DNA from: Neptunicoccus cionae
Lineage (GTDB): Bacteria; Pseudomonadota; Alphaproteobacteria; Rhodobacterales; Rhodobacteraceae
Assembly: GCF_014643735.1 (NCBI RefSeq)
Contig: NZ_BMKA01000003.1
Span: 1 to 64,000 of the forward strand
DNA: 64,000 bases
Reading direction: 5' to 3'
In this document: piece by piece, positions 52,547 to 61,514 of the stretch
Layout: the number at the start of each line of letters is the position of its first letter
Position numbering within the stretch: position 1 is the stretch's first letter
The notes under the pieces: model-generated
What the model saw: the letters and a program-made list of their open reading frames with translations, nothing else
Database searches by the model: none
Told to the model about the DNA's origin: nothing
Translations under genes and position numbers: made by a program

Positions 52547-52816
52547 TTATTCTGCGGCCTCGGCTTGAGGAAGGACAGAAATAAAGGTGCGGTTTTTGAA
52601 TCCCTTGCGGAATGTCACGGCGCCTTCGACTGTTGCAAAAATCGTGTGATCTTTGCCTTGGCCTACGCCTTCACCTGGCCACCATTTGTTGCCGCGCTGA
52701 CGCGCGATGATGTTGCCCGGAATGACAGCTTCGCCACCGAACTTTTTGATGCCAAGACGACGACCTGCGGAGTCGCGACCGTTACGGGATGAACCGCCTG
52801 CTTTTTTATGTGCCAT
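52547..52816 (-). CDS. rpmA: 50S ribosomal protein L27
   Basis: This is a small basic 50S protein near the peptidyl-transferase centre. The 89-residue sequence begins [20 protein letters not shown] after the Met, and contains [20 protein letters not shown], the L27 signature. There is no N-terminal cleavage extension of the Firmicutes type. It lies 11 bases after rplU, with GGAGAGCAC as ribosome site. Confidence 0.97.
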   Translation of the reverse strand: MAHKKAGGSSRNGRDSAGRRLGIKKFGGEAVIPGNIIARQRGNKWWPGEGVGQGKDHTIFATVEGAVTFRKGFKNRTFISVLPQAEAAE

Positions 52817-52827
52817 GAGTGCTCTCC

Positions 52828-53502
52828 TTAGCCTTTAGCCAGATCTTTGGCTTGGTCTACCCAACCTTCGCGCTCGATGCGACCTTTAAACGACAGTTTC
52901 TCGTCGAATTCAGCGATATCATCAGCACCCCAGCCAGCGATCTGAGCGAAAGTTGTCACGCCAGCAGCGTGCAATTTCTTCTCAAGAGCTGGACCAACAC
53001 CGGACAGTTTTTTCAGATCGTCTGCGCCTTCAGCTGCTGGAGCTGCTTTTGCTTCGGATTTTTTCGCAGCTTTAGGGGCTGCTTTCTTTTCCGCCTTGGC
53101 TTTTTTCGGAGCGGCTGCTTCGGCTACTGCGGCTGTGGCAACAAAGCCTGCACCGTTTACAGCAGCGGTTACGCCGGATTTGTCAGCGCCGGAAGCCAGA
53201 ATGTCAGTGATCCGCAGAACGGTCAATTGTTGACGGTGGCCCTTTTTACGCTGGGACGAGTGTTTCCGACGACGTTTGACGTAGTTGATAACCTTGGGGC
53301 CTTTGCCCTGCTCAAGGATCTCAGCCTGAACACCAGCGCCTTCGACGGTTGGTGCGCCAACGGTGGTTTTGTCGCCACCCAGCATCAGAACTTCGTTGAA
53401 TTGAACGGTTTCACCAGCGTTGCCTGCAATCTTTTCGATTTTAAGCACATCGCCAGAAGCAACTTTATACTGTTTGCCACCAGTTTTTACGACTGCGAAC
53501 AT
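52828..53502 (-). CDS. rplU: 50S ribosomal protein L21 with C-terminal helix-hairpin-helix extension
   Basis: Residues ~1-103 are L21 ([19 protein letters not shown], then [19 protein letters not shown]), which binds 23S rRNA. A linker rich in Ala and Lys follows (residues ~115-165), then a helix-hairpin-helix motif ([18 protein letters not shown]) and a short C-terminal helix, to 224 residues, about double the usual length. The extension is known from alphaproteobacterial L21. Its DNA or RNA binding role is unknown. It precedes rpmA. Confidence 0.94.
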   Translation of the reverse strand: MFAVVKTGGKQYKVASGDVLKIEKIAGNAGETVQFNEVLMLGGDKTTVGAPTVEGAGVQAEILEQGKGPKVINYVKRRRKHSSQRKKGHRQQLTVLRITDILASGADKSGVTAAVNGAGFVATAAVAEAAAPKKAKAEKKAAPKAAKKSEAKAAPAAEGADDLKKLSGVGPALEKKLHAAGVTTFAQIAGWGADDIAEFDEKLSFKGRIEREGWVDQAKDLAKG

Positions 53503-53662
53503 ATGTTCGACCTTCTTATCTACCGCGTCCTGCGGCCCCCTGTGACCTGATCCAAGGATCAGAACCGGCGGTGTTTGTAGGGTTAAACCCTGCCTCGGAC
53601 GGCGCGTCTATGATAGACGACATTAAAAGAACCCAACGGACGGATGTCTGTCAGGTGGGCGG

Positions 53663-53691
53663 GGTATCCTGTATCAGCGCCCTGTTGTCAA
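53663..53691 (-). promoter_or_regulatory. Candidate rplU-rpmA promoter
   Basis: On the minus strand a perfect -35 TTGACA (53686-53691) lies 17 bases from GATACC (53663-53668). It would give a leader of about 150 bases before rplU, with a possible stem from CTGATC/GATCAG near 53545-53560. The leader may have a control role, but no known L21 leader motif is recognised. Confidence 0.5.
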
Positions 53692-53707
53692 CCCGTTTGC
53701 GCGGATT

Positions 53708-55645
53708 TTACGCCTCATAGGCGCCTGCCCATAAGTCCTCGTCCAAACCGTCGAACAGTTCGCCAAGATAAGGCGCGTAATTCTGCCATGACTTCACCGA
53801 AGTTCGGTAAATCTTCTGGCGCACCTGGTTGACACTGGCGGTACGCACAGCGCGTTTGGTCTTGTGGAACTCCAGCACACCATCTTCCCAAGGCAGGCCG
53901 AGATAGTCCAACAGCTTGCGGCTTTCGGCTTCCTGATCCGCCACCAGCGCCTCGTAGCGGATATGGTAAACAGCCCCCGGAAACAATTCATCCCAGCGGT
54001 GCATCATCGCTTTATACCGGTTGGCAAAATGGGCCAGTTCGCCCTGATTATAGGCGTATTGATGGGCGTAGGTGTCAAAGAAGTTCTTATAGATAGAGAA
54101 ACAGTTGTCCCGTGGATCGCGCACCGTGTTCACAATTTTCGCGTTCGGGAACAAAGTGCGGATCAGACCCACGTTAAAGAAATTCCCCGGCATCTTGTCT
54201 ACCACATGGCGCGCATCGCCAGCATTGCGCATCAGATCCCGCAGGTAGTCTTCAGTGAAGGTCTTCGCATCCGCTGCGGTTGCCCTGCTCCCCTTATCAT
54301 AAAGTGGCTTGGCAAGATCAGTCGCGGTGTTTAGCTCTCCCGCGCCGTAAACTGCGGAATGGGTGGCGATGATTTGCTCGACCAGTGACGTACCAGAGCG
54401 CATCATCCCAAGCACGAACACAGGCGCATCGCTTGGATCGGCGGCATCTTTCAAATGGGCAAAAGCGTCTGTATCAAAAAGCTTGGTAATCCGGTCAAAC
54501 TTTTCCGCGTCAGATTGCGGTAACGGCGGCAGTGCTGCACGATAAAGCCGGTTCGCCTGATCCAGACAGGTAAAGCTCTGCTCGTAGGCGGCCTGCTTTT
54601 CGTAATACTCACCAAGGGCAAAACCCAACTGCACCTTGTCAAGATCCGGCGTCGCCGGATCCTTAAACAATCGCTGTATTTGGTCCACCACCCCTGCCCG
54701 TTCATCCGACGGCACAAGACCAAGTATCAACCGAAGCGTTTTGGCGTGGTTAGGGTCAACTTCAAGCACCTTGCGAAAGGATGAAAGTGCGGCATCGTTC
54801 CGACCTGATTCATTCTGAATAATGCCAAGCTGCATAAAAGTTTCTGTATTTCGCAGATCAAGGGCGGCTGCTTTTTCCAGAATCTCCGTGGCTTCGGCAC
54901 TCTTCCCGTCAGCGGACAAAACGCCGCCCAGATTGACCATCGCGCCGGTGTCTTTGGGCGCAATCGCCAGCGCCGCCCGAAAATCCGCCTCCGCCCCGAT
55001 CCGATCATTCAAAGTGGACTTCAAACTTCCCCGACTGTTCAGCGCATTGGCATAGCGCGGTGCATGGCGCAGGGCGAGATCGTAGTGCTGCATCGCCTTG
55101 TCAGACTGGCCGATCGCGGCATAAGCCACGCCCAGATTGTGATGGGCCTCTGCGTAGTCGGGCTTTTTGGTCACGGCCTTTTGCAACACCGGAACCGCAT
55201 CCGCTGCGCGGTCGATTTGCACAAGATAGGAACCGTAATTCGACATCGCCTCGACGAAATTCGGGTTCAGCTTAATCGCCCATTTATAAGCATCAATCGC
55301 GCCTTTCTGATCGCCTGTCATGCCGCTGGCATAGCCCAGAATATTAAAGACGAAAGGTTCGTTGGGGAAAGCCCGCGCCATTTCTTGTGCCATTTGACGG
55401 GCGCGCGCAAAATCGCCACTGTTCAGCACCTGCAACAGCGCATTGGCATCCGCTTGCGTCATCGCCCGATTGGCCGCACCGCCCTGTTTTTCCAGCCGCA
55501 CCAGTGCTTTCTTCGCTTTGGAATGTTTGGGCGCCTTGGTCAGGATCTGTCGGTAGAGCGCAACAGCGCGCGCCACATCACCGGCTTTTGCTGCCTGCTC
55601 TGCTGCATCCAGAACCTGTTTGATCGTTGCGCCCGCGCCCGCCAT
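53708..55645 (-). CDS. TPR-repeat sulfotransferase
   Basis: The 645-residue cytoplasmic protein has about eight TPR repeats (residues ~5-330; good examples are AEAHHNLGVAYAAIGQSDKA and PNFVEAMSNYGSYLVQI) followed by a sulfotransferase domain (residues ~390-610) with the PAPS phosphate loop PVFVLGMMRSGTSLVEQI and the 3'-phosphate region VRDPRDNCFSIYKNFF. It would transfer sulfate from PAPS to a protein or glycan; the TPRs probably hold the substrate. TPR-sulfotransferases resemble tyrosylprotein sulfotransferases. It is transcribed away from tRNA-Ser. Confidence 0.9.
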   Translation of the reverse strand: MAGAGATIKQVLDAAEQAAKAGDVARAVALYRQILTKAPKHSKAKKALVRLEKQGGAANRAMTQADANALLQVLNSGDFARARQMAQEMARAFPNEPFVFNILGYASGMTGDQKGAIDAYKWAIKLNPNFVEAMSNYGSYLVQIDRAADAVPVLQKAVTKKPDYAEAHHNLGVAYAAIGQSDKAMQHYDLALRHAPRYANALNSRGSLKSTLNDRIGAEADFRAALAIAPKDTGAMVNLGGVLSADGKSAEATEILEKAAALDLRNTETFMQLGIIQNESGRNDAALSSFRKVLEVDPNHAKTLRLILGLVPSDERAGVVDQIQRLFKDPATPDLDKVQLGFALGEYYEKQAAYEQSFTCLDQANRLYRAALPPLPQSDAEKFDRITKLFDTDAFAHLKDAADPSDAPVFVLGMMRSGTSLVEQIIATHSAVYGAGELNTATDLAKPLYDKGSRATAADAKTFTEDYLRDLMRNAGDARHVVDKMPGNFFNVGLIRTLFPNAKIVNTVRDPRDNCFSIYKNFFDTYAHQYAYNQGELAHFANRYKAMMHRWDELFPGAVYHIRYEALVADQEAESRKLLDYLGLPWEDGVLEFHKTKRAVRTASVNQVRQKIYRTSVKSWQNYAPYLGELFDGLDEDLWAGAYEA

Positions 55646-55770
55646 AATTCACCCGATTTCCGTTTTCCTGCGCTTTTGACAAGCCAACTTGTCCCTGTCC
55701 AGTGCTTTCAGCCTTGCACAGCGTTCCAACCCTAGCTAAGAAGCGCCCGTTGCGACCAGCAACACCCCGC

Positions 55771-55859
55771 GGAGAGGTGCCGGAGTGGTCGAACGGGGCG
55801 GTCTCGAAAACCGTTGTCCCTTCTGGGGACCCAGGGTTCGAATCCCTGTCTCTCCGCCA
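55771..55859 (+). tRNA. tRNA-Ser(CGA)
   Basis: This is an 89-base tRNA with a long variable arm typical of serine: acceptor GGAGAGG pairs with TCTCTCC (last pair G-T), discriminator G and CCA encoded at 55857-55859. The anticodon loop CTCGAAA gives CGA. The extra arm TTGTCCCTTCTGGGGACCCA has a clear stem. The T arm is CAGGG-TTCGAAT-CCCTG. Confidence 0.95.
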
Positions 55860-55896
55860 TTGTCTCCCCCGCAGCGACTATTCCCGCCTTAACAAT

Positions 55897-55918
55897 TCAT
55901 ACCCGACTCATACCCGAC
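55897..55918. repeat. Tandem 11-base repeat next to tRNA-Ser
   Basis: TCATACCCGAC occurs twice with no gap (55897-55907 and 55908-55918), about 38 bases after the tRNA 3' end. It may be a leftover of an integration event at the tRNA, but no integrase or element is here. Nothing else is seen in the 200 bases up to the TetR gene except the palindrome at 55986. Confidence 0.45.
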
Positions 55919-55985
55919 GCATTTCAATCGCCACCTCGCGTTTTGGCGGCTTGTTCCCCTTGACACGACTCACGCCCTCCCAAAT

Positions 55986-56003
55986 ACTGACTGAGTGACC
56001 AGT
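55986..56003. promoter_or_regulatory. Possible TetR operator upstream of the regulator gene
   Basis: ACTG (55986-55989) and CAGT (56000-56003) are arms of an imperfect palindrome within ACTGACTGAGTGACCAGT, 57 bases ahead of the TetR start. TetR proteins often control their own promoters by such sites. Weak on its own. Confidence 0.3.
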
Positions 56004-56059
56004 TAATTTCTGCGAAGCGGAAACTTCGGGCGTGGTCGCAGGCTTGGGAGGGCTTCAAT

Positions 56060-56731
56060 TTGGGACAGAAGAGCGCGAAAGCTGCTGGGGTGGAAACTCT
56101 ATCCACGGCCAAAGAATCCCGTTTTGACGCTATTCTTGATTCCGCTGAAACCGTCTTCGCCCGCTCCGGTTATGAAGGTGCTACCATGCGCGAGATTGCA
56201 GAGCGTGCCGGCGTGGCCCAAGGGTTGATACACTATCATTTCAAGACCAAAGAAGTTCTGTTTGAAGCCATGGTCTCGCGGCGCTCAAAGCAGATCAACG
56301 AAGGGCGCGCCGCCCTGCTCGACCGGATCATGGAGCAAGGCGAAACCCCTGATCTTGAACCGATCGTCGAGGCGCTGTTTCGCCCCACAATCGAGGCCGG
56401 TATCTCACAGGCCAGCAACGGCGGGGCATTCGCGCAAATCCTTGTTTCCACCGCCAATTCCGCGCAGGAGCGAGAGCAACTGCTGACCGAGAAATACTAC
56501 GACCCGATTGCGCAGAAATTTATCAGCGCCTTTATGGAAGTCCAACCCGGACTGACCCGCGCGAATGCAGTCTGGGCGTATATGTTCGCCATCGGAGTGG
56601 GCATGACCATGATGGCGAAAACCGGTCGCCCTGCCCGTTTGTCCGACGGGCTTTGCAATGATGGCGACGCGGATGAGATGCTGATCAAAATCGTCCCGTT
56701 CATCTGTTCGGGGATCAGGGCGCTCAGCTAA
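56060..56731 (+). CDS. TetR-family regulator of the TRAP-hydrolase operon
   Basis: The 223-residue protein has the N-terminal TetR helix-turn-helix (AETVFARSGYEGATMREIAE, RAGVAQGLIHYHFKTKEVLF) and a helical ligand domain. The start is a TTG at 56060 with GGGAGGG seven bases upstream. The TRAP binding-protein gene begins 36 bases after its stop, so it is probably in the same transcript or controls it. The effector is probably a metabolite of the operon. Confidence 0.88.
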   Translation: MGQKSAKAAGVETLSTAKESRFDAILDSAETVFARSGYEGATMREIAERAGVAQGLIHYHFKTKEVLFEAMVSRRSKQINEGRAALLDRIMEQGETPDLEPIVEALFRPTIEAGISQASNGGAFAQILVSTANSAQEREQLLTEKYYDPIAQKFISAFMEVQPGLTRANAVWAYMFAIGVGMTMMAKTGRPARLSDGLCNDGDADEMLIKIVPFICSGIRALS

Positions 56732-56767
56732 TTACACAAGCGAAAATTCACTTCTGGGAGGAAAAGA

Positions 56768-57841
56768 ATGAAACATTTACTTAAAAACAGCGCCCTAGCA
56801 GCGGCACTACTGGCAGGAACCACCGCGATTGCTCCGCCAGTGGCAGCAGAAGAAATCAGCGCCACGGTTGTGGCAGGTCATCCACCGGTGTTCCGCTGGG
56901 TCAAACACGTCAGCCAGACCTTTATCCCTGCGGTAAACGCTGCACTGGAAGGATCGGATTATTCGATCAGCTGGAGCGAACAATACGGCGGATCGCTGGC
57001 CAAAGTTGGCGACGAGTTGGAGGCCACAGAAGAAGGGCTCGCGGAAATCGGGCTGGTTTCGAGCCTGTTTGATCCGGCAAAACTCGCCGTGCAGAACGTG
57101 ACCTATTTCACGCCGTTTGTGTCCAGCGATTCCACCGTGGTGGCAGAATGGATGGACAAGCTGCAAGCCAATGATGCGGATATGAAAGCCTCTTGGGAGG
57201 AGAACGGGCTAGAATATCTCGGCGGTGCGACCGGCATTGACGACTATCTGCTGATGACCAATTTTCCGGTAGAGTCCATTTCGGATCTGGACGGCAAGAA
57301 GATCGGCGCGCCCGGTCCGGCTGTTAACTGGCTGAAAGGTACGGGCGCTGTGGGTGTGTCTGGCAATCTGACAACCTATTACAACGAGATCAAAACCGGT
57401 GTTTATGACGGTGTGATCGTCTTTGCTTCGGCTGCTGTACCGGGTAAATTGTACGAAGTTGCCCCCCATGTCACCCGTATCGGGTTTGGCGCGCAATATG
57501 CCGGTGGTATCGCGGCCAATAAGGACTGGTACGACGCCCTACCCCCGATGGTTCAAAAGGCCCTTAAGGGCGCTGCGATCACCAACCGCATCGCCTATCA
57601 CAAGGATCTGGATGCCACGGTCGGCAAATTCCTGAACATCATGGAAGAGAATGGCGCTACCGTGACGCAAGTCGATGAAGCCTTCCGCAAAGAATGGGCG
57701 GACGGCATGGATAACGTCGCAAAAATCTGGGCCGAAAAGCTGGATGCGGACGGTGTTGGCGGCTCTCGTGTTTTGAAATCCTACATGGACACCATGCGCG
57801 ATGCAGGCGCGACGCCTGTGCGCAACTGGGATCAAGAGTAA
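56768..57841 (+). CDS. TRAP transporter substrate-binding protein (DctP family)
   Basis: This periplasmic protein captures an organic acid for the TRAP permease. The 357-residue sequence has a signal peptide (residues ~1-28, ending PVAAEE) and the DctP region GDELEATEEGLAEIGLVSSL, SISDLDGKKIGAPGPAVNWL, where an arginine normally binds the carboxylate; that Arg is not obvious here, so the ligand may be unusual. A terminator hairpin lies just after the stop and probably lowers permease expression relative to this protein. Confidence 0.9.
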   Translation: MKHLLKNSALAAALLAGTTAIAPPVAAEEISATVVAGHPPVFRWVKHVSQTFIPAVNAALEGSDYSISWSEQYGGSLAKVGDELEATEEGLAEIGLVSSLFDPAKLAVQNVTYFTPFVSSDSTVVAEWMDKLQANDADMKASWEENGLEYLGGATGIDDYLLMTNFPVESISDLDGKKIGAPGPAVNWLKGTGAVGVSGNLTTYYNEIKTGVYDGVIVFASAAVPGKLYEVAPHVTRIGFGAQYAGGIAANKDWYDALPPMVQKALKGAAITNRIAYHKDLDATVGKFLNIMEENGATVTQVDEAFRKEWADGMDNVAKIWAEKLDADGVGGSRVLKSYMDTMRDAGATPVRNWDQE

Positions 57842-57852
57842 TCTCCCTGACT

Positions 57853-57882
57853 GGGGCGGGCCGTTTGCTCGCCCCTTTTTTT
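57853..57882 (+). terminator. Internal hairpin and T-run between dctP and dctQ
   Basis: GGGGCGGG (57853-57860) pairs with GCTCGCCCC (57867-57875) and is followed by seven T residues, all between two genes of one operon. It is likely a partial terminator that gives more binding protein than membrane subunits, a known pattern in such operons. Confidence 0.75.
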
Positions 57883-57906
57883 CCAAGCTGATTGGACCCT
57901 TCCGTT

Positions 57907-58476
57907 ATGACTGATTTCCATGCCGACTCCGGTCAGGCGTTTCTGCCGCCGTGGTTTCAGGGCATCCGCCGGATTGCTGATGTGATGACCCTTGTGCTGA
58001 ACGTGATCGGCACGCTTTTGATCCTTGCCGTGATGGTGTTGGTGAACGCTGATGTGATTGGCCGCGTGGCCTTTAACACGCCGGTGTCCGGCGTCCCCGA
58101 GATCGTCTCTATGTCCATCGTCGCCATCGTCTTTTTGCAAGTGGCACAGGCCTTTCGCAAAGGCAGGTTGACCCGCACCGATGCGGTGCTCGACTACATC
58201 CAGAAGCGTGCGCCGAGACTGCGCAGCTTGCTGGAATTCATATTCACTCTGGCCGCTATCGCACTGATCTGGCAGCTTTTTGCCGCAAGTGAGCCCCTGT
58301 TCGTTAAAGCATGGGTGCGCGGCACCTATGAAGGCACAGTGGGCGATTTCACCGCCCCGATCTGGCCGGTCAAACTGATCATCCTGATTGGTTGCGCTGC
58401 CCTTCTGGTGCAACTCGTGCTTCACGCCATCACCAGCCTTTTCGCGCTGACCTCTAAGAAAGGGACCTCCCTATGA
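57907..58476 (+). CDS. TRAP transporter small permease subunit (DctQ)
   Basis: This is the four-helix membrane subunit of the TRAP transporter. The ~189-residue protein has four hydrophobic segments (first VMTLVLNVIGTLLILAVMVL) and the conserved segment FAAVAIALIWQLFAAS-like, with the DctQ pattern NTPVSGVPEIVSMSIVAIVF. The start is ATG 57907, though an ATG-less start 15 bases upstream is in frame. It overlaps dctM by four bases. Confidence 0.9.
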   Translation: MTDFHADSGQAFLPPWFQGIRRIADVMTLVLNVIGTLLILAVMVLVNADVIGRVAFNTPVSGVPEIVSMSIVAIVFLQVAQAFRKGRLTRTDAVLDYIQKRAPRLRSLLEFIFTLAAIALIWQLFAASEPLFVKAWVRGTYEGTVGDFTAPIWPVKLIILIGCAALLVQLVLHAITSLFALTSKKGTSL

Positions 58477-59786
58477 GCCCGTTTGAAATTGGCCTGACCT
58501 CCTTTGGAGCTATGGTTGTTATGGTGTATCTGGGGTTCTGGGTGCCTTTCGCACTGATGTTGTCGTCATTCGTGGGCGTCTGGGTGATCAAAGGTTCGCC
58601 AATACTGGCAGGTAAACTGCTGGCGCTGGCAGCGTCTGAAACCATCTCCAGCTATTTCTTTGGCGTTGTGCCGCTGTTCATCATGATGGGGTTCATCGTT
58701 TCGGTTACGGGCATGGGGCGCGATGCTTTTGACGTGGCCAACCACATGTTCCGCCGCGTTCGAGGCGGGCTTGGCTTTGGGACCGTCGGGGCAAACGCGA
58801 TCTTCGCAGCAATCACCGGAATATCAATCGCTTCTGCGGCGGTCTTCACCCGCATCGCCGTACCAGAAATGCGTCGCCATGGGTATTCCAAGCGGTTTTC
58901 TGTCGGCGTGGTTGCGGGATCCTCGGTGCTCGGGATGCTGATCCCACCCAGCTTGCTGCTGATCCTATACGGCCTGCTCACAGAACAATCCGTCGGAGAC
59001 CTCTTCATCGCCGGCGTCTTGCCCGGTCTGTTGCTGGCCTTCGTCTTTTGCCTTGGCATCTTTCTGGTGGCCTTGTTCAAGCCCAAATTGATTGGCGAGG
59101 GCATTACCGATCCCTATGACGACGCGGATGCGCTGACCACGCAGGAGGTCTTGGCCAAAGGTCTGCCCATCGCCGCGTTGATTGGTTTGGTTCTAGGCGG
59201 GATTTACGGCGGCTTCTTCACCCCGATCGAAGCGGGTGCCATCGGCTGTTCCGGCGCCATCATCATCGGCCTGCTGCGCCGCGCCCTGACGTTAAAGGAT
59301 TTCTGGGAGGTTCTCACCGACACCGGCCTGATCACTGCTGCGATTTCCTTCCTTATTATCGCCGCACAGATGTATTCGCGTATGCTGGCCCTGTCGGGCG
59401 TGCCTGCGGGCTTTGGCAATTTTGTCGCCACCGCTGAAATCGGCTACTGGGGCGTAATACTTGCCTATGTGCTGCTGGTGATCCTGATGGGGACCATTCT
59501 GGACAGCTCCTCCATCATGCTGATCCTAGTTCCCCTCATGCTGCCGGTTCTTGCCTTGTTGCAGGTGGATCTGATCTGGTTTGGCATCATCACCATCATC
59601 GCCGTTGAAATCGGCCTTCTGACCCCGCCCTTTGGCATATCGGTCTTTGTTATCAAATCTTCTCTGGATGATCCGAGCATCACGCTCGGGGACATCTTTT
59701 ATGGCGCAGCGCCTTTTGCGGTGCTGATGCTGGTGGTGCTTGGCCTTGTGCTGGCCTTCCCCCAGCTCGCCACGGCATTGCTTTAG
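58473..59786 (+). CDS. TRAP transporter large permease subunit (DctM)
   Basis: This is the large membrane subunit, about twelve hydrophobic segments in 437 residues, that carries the ion-coupled transport. Family signatures: VVPLFIMMGFIVSVTGMGRDAF, RRVRGGLGFGTVGANAIFAA, PPSLLLILYGLLTEQSVG and FGISVFVIKSSL near the end. It overlaps dctQ by four bases and ends 13 bases before the cyclase. Confidence 0.93.
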   Translation: MSPFEIGLTSFGAMVVMVYLGFWVPFALMLSSFVGVWVIKGSPILAGKLLALAASETISSYFFGVVPLFIMMGFIVSVTGMGRDAFDVANHMFRRVRGGLGFGTVGANAIFAAITGISIASAAVFTRIAVPEMRRHGYSKRFSVGVVAGSSVLGMLIPPSLLLILYGLLTEQSVGDLFIAGVLPGLLLAFVFCLGIFLVALFKPKLIGEGITDPYDDADALTTQEVLAKGLPIAALIGLVLGGIYGGFFTPIEAGAIGCSGAIIIGLLRRALTLKDFWEVLTDTGLITAAISFLIIAAQMYSRMLALSGVPAGFGNFVATAEIGYWGVILAYVLLVILMGTILDSSSIMLILVPLMLPVLALLQVDLIWFGIITIIAVEIGLLTPPFGISVFVIKSSLDDPSITLGDIFYGAAPFAVLMLVVLGLVLAFPQLATALL

Positions 59787-59799
59787 GAAAGGACACCTC

Positions 59800-60576
59800 A
59801 TGCCCCGTCGTTTTGTAGATCTCTCTGTTCCACTGGAAACCGGCATCGCATCGGACCCGCCGATTATGCTGCCCGAAATCGAATACATGACCCACGCGCA
59901 AACCGCCGAGCAGGTTCTATCCTTCTTTCCGGGCCTCAAGAAAGAGGACTTGCCCGGTGGAGAAGGCTGGGCGGTTGAAAAACTGACCGTCGCCACCCAT
60001 TGCGGCACCCATCTGGACGCGCCCTATCATCACCACTCCACCATGAGCAACGGAGAGCGCGCCATCACCATCGACGAGGTGCCGCTCGAATGGTGCATGA
60101 ACCCCGGTGTCAAACTGGACTTCCGTCATTTTGAGGACGGTTATCTGGTCACAGCGCAGGATGTAGAGGCAGAGCTGAAGCGCATCGGGCATGATCTGCA
60201 ACCCCTTGATATTGTTGTGGTGAATACGTCAGCGGGTGCGGCCTACGGACAGCCCGATTACCTGATGAAAGGCTGCGGCATGGGACGCGAGGCCACGTTG
60301 TATCTGACCGAACGGGGCGTGCGCGTCACTGGCACAGACGCATGGAGCTGGGACGCACCTTTTGCCTTGACTGCCAAAGTTTACGAAGAAACCAAAGATT
60401 CTTCGATCATCTGGGAGGGCCACCGCGCCAGCATGGATATCGGCTATTGCCACATGGAAAAGCTTAGCAATCTGGAAAGCCTGCCTGGCACCGGATTTGA
60501 GATTTCCTGCTTCCCTTTCAAAATCAAGGCAGCCTCCGCCGGTTTCACCCGCGCCGTTGCCATCTTTACGGAGTGA
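59800..60576 (+). CDS. Cyclase family protein (kynurenine formamidase-like)
   Basis: This is a metal hydrolase of the cyclase/KynB fold, which opens formamides or lactones. From ATG 59800 (AGGA upstream) it is about 258 residues with the signature HCGTHLDAPYHHHSTM, and SIIWEGHRASMDIGYCHMEK near the C-terminus. No tryptophan-catabolism partners are present, so KynB itself is doubtful. It is 13 bases after the TRAP permease and overlaps the FAH gene region, so it probably acts on the imported substrate. Confidence 0.88.
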   Translation: MPRRFVDLSVPLETGIASDPPIMLPEIEYMTHAQTAEQVLSFFPGLKKEDLPGGEGWAVEKLTVATHCGTHLDAPYHHHSTMSNGERAITIDEVPLEWCMNPGVKLDFRHFEDGYLVTAQDVEAELKRIGHDLQPLDIVVVNTSAGAAYGQPDYLMKGCGMGREATLYLTERGVRVTGTDAWSWDAPFALTAKVYEETKDSSIIWEGHRASMDIGYCHMEKLSNLESLPGTGFEISCFPFKIKAASAGFTRAVAIFTE

Positions 60577-60581
60577 TCCCG

Positions 60582-61511
60582 ATGCGTCTTGCAACCGTTA
60601 ACCACAATAACCGCGCAACCTTGGTTGCCGCCCTGCCCGACGATCAACTGCTTGACCTGCGCAGCGCTGCGCAACAGGCAGGGCTCGACGCGGATGATTT
60701 TTTGTCGATGCAAAGCCTGATCGACGCTGCGGAACAAGGGCTCTCTACAGCGCGGACTTTGGTGGCCAACCCGCCGCAAACCGCGACGATCCCGCTGGCG
60801 GATGTGTCCTTCCTGCCGCCGATCATGCCTGTGCAATACCGTGACTGTCTGGTGTTCGAGGATCATTTAACCAATTGTTTCAGGGTCATGGAAGAAGCCA
60901 CAGGCCGCAACCACGAAGTGCCCGACGTGTGGTATCAACAGCCGATCTACTACAAAGGCAACCGCATGTCCTTTATCGGCCACGGCACGGATGTTAAGTG
61001 GCCACATTATGCCGAGCATCTGGATATCGAACTGGAACTGGCCATCGTGGTTGGCAAAACGGGCAAGGACATTAAGGCTGAAGACGGCATTAACCACATT
61101 TTCGGCTATACCATCCTGAACGACATTTCTGCGCGGGATGCACAAATGGCTGAAATGCCGGGGCAGCTCGGCCCTTGTAAAGGCAAGGATTTTGATACCG
61201 GCAACATCCTTGGCCCGTTCATTCTGACCGCTGATGAAGTCCCCCATCCTGTCGCGCTGAACATGGAAGCCCGCGTGAACGGCGAACGCTGGGGCGGTGG
61301 CAACAGCGCACAGATGCAGCATGACTTCGGCGCGATCCTCGCCCATATCTCGGCATCCGAAACCGTCTACGCGGGCGAGGTGATTGGATCAGGCACGGTA
61401 GGCACTGGCTGCGGTCTGGAACTGGGCAAGCGCCTGTCAGATGGCGACAGCTTTGAGTTAGAGATCGAAAAGATCGGCATCCTAGCCAACCGGATCGTTA
61501 AAGGAGCCTGA
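60582..61511 (+). CDS. Fumarylacetoacetate hydrolase (FAH) family protein
   Basis: This is a metal-dependent C-C hydrolase, hydratase or decarboxylase of the FAH fold. The ~309-residue protein has the metal-binding DIELELAIVVGK, the late GYTILNDISARDAQM and GSGTVGTGCGLELGKRL. The start is ATG 60582 with GGAG seven bases upstream; a GTG at 60573 is in frame and would overlap the cyclase stop. The N-terminus is the longer form seen in FAH and 2-keto-3-deoxy-acid hydrolases. Reaction unknown; acylpyruvate-type cleavage is a usual choice. Confidence 0.88.
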   Translation: MRLATVNHNNRATLVAALPDDQLLDLRSAAQQAGLDADDFLSMQSLIDAAEQGLSTARTLVANPPQTATIPLADVSFLPPIMPVQYRDCLVFEDHLTNCFRVMEEATGRNHEVPDVWYQQPIYYKGNRMSFIGHGTDVKWPHYAEHLDIELELAIVVGKTGKDIKAEDGINHIFGYTILNDISARDAQMAEMPGQLGPCKGKDFDTGNILGPFILTADEVPHPVALNMEARVNGERWGGGNSAQMQHDFGAILAHISASETVYAGEVIGSGTVGTGCGLELGKRLSDGDSFELEIEKIGILANRIVKGA

Positions 61512-61514
61512 GCC

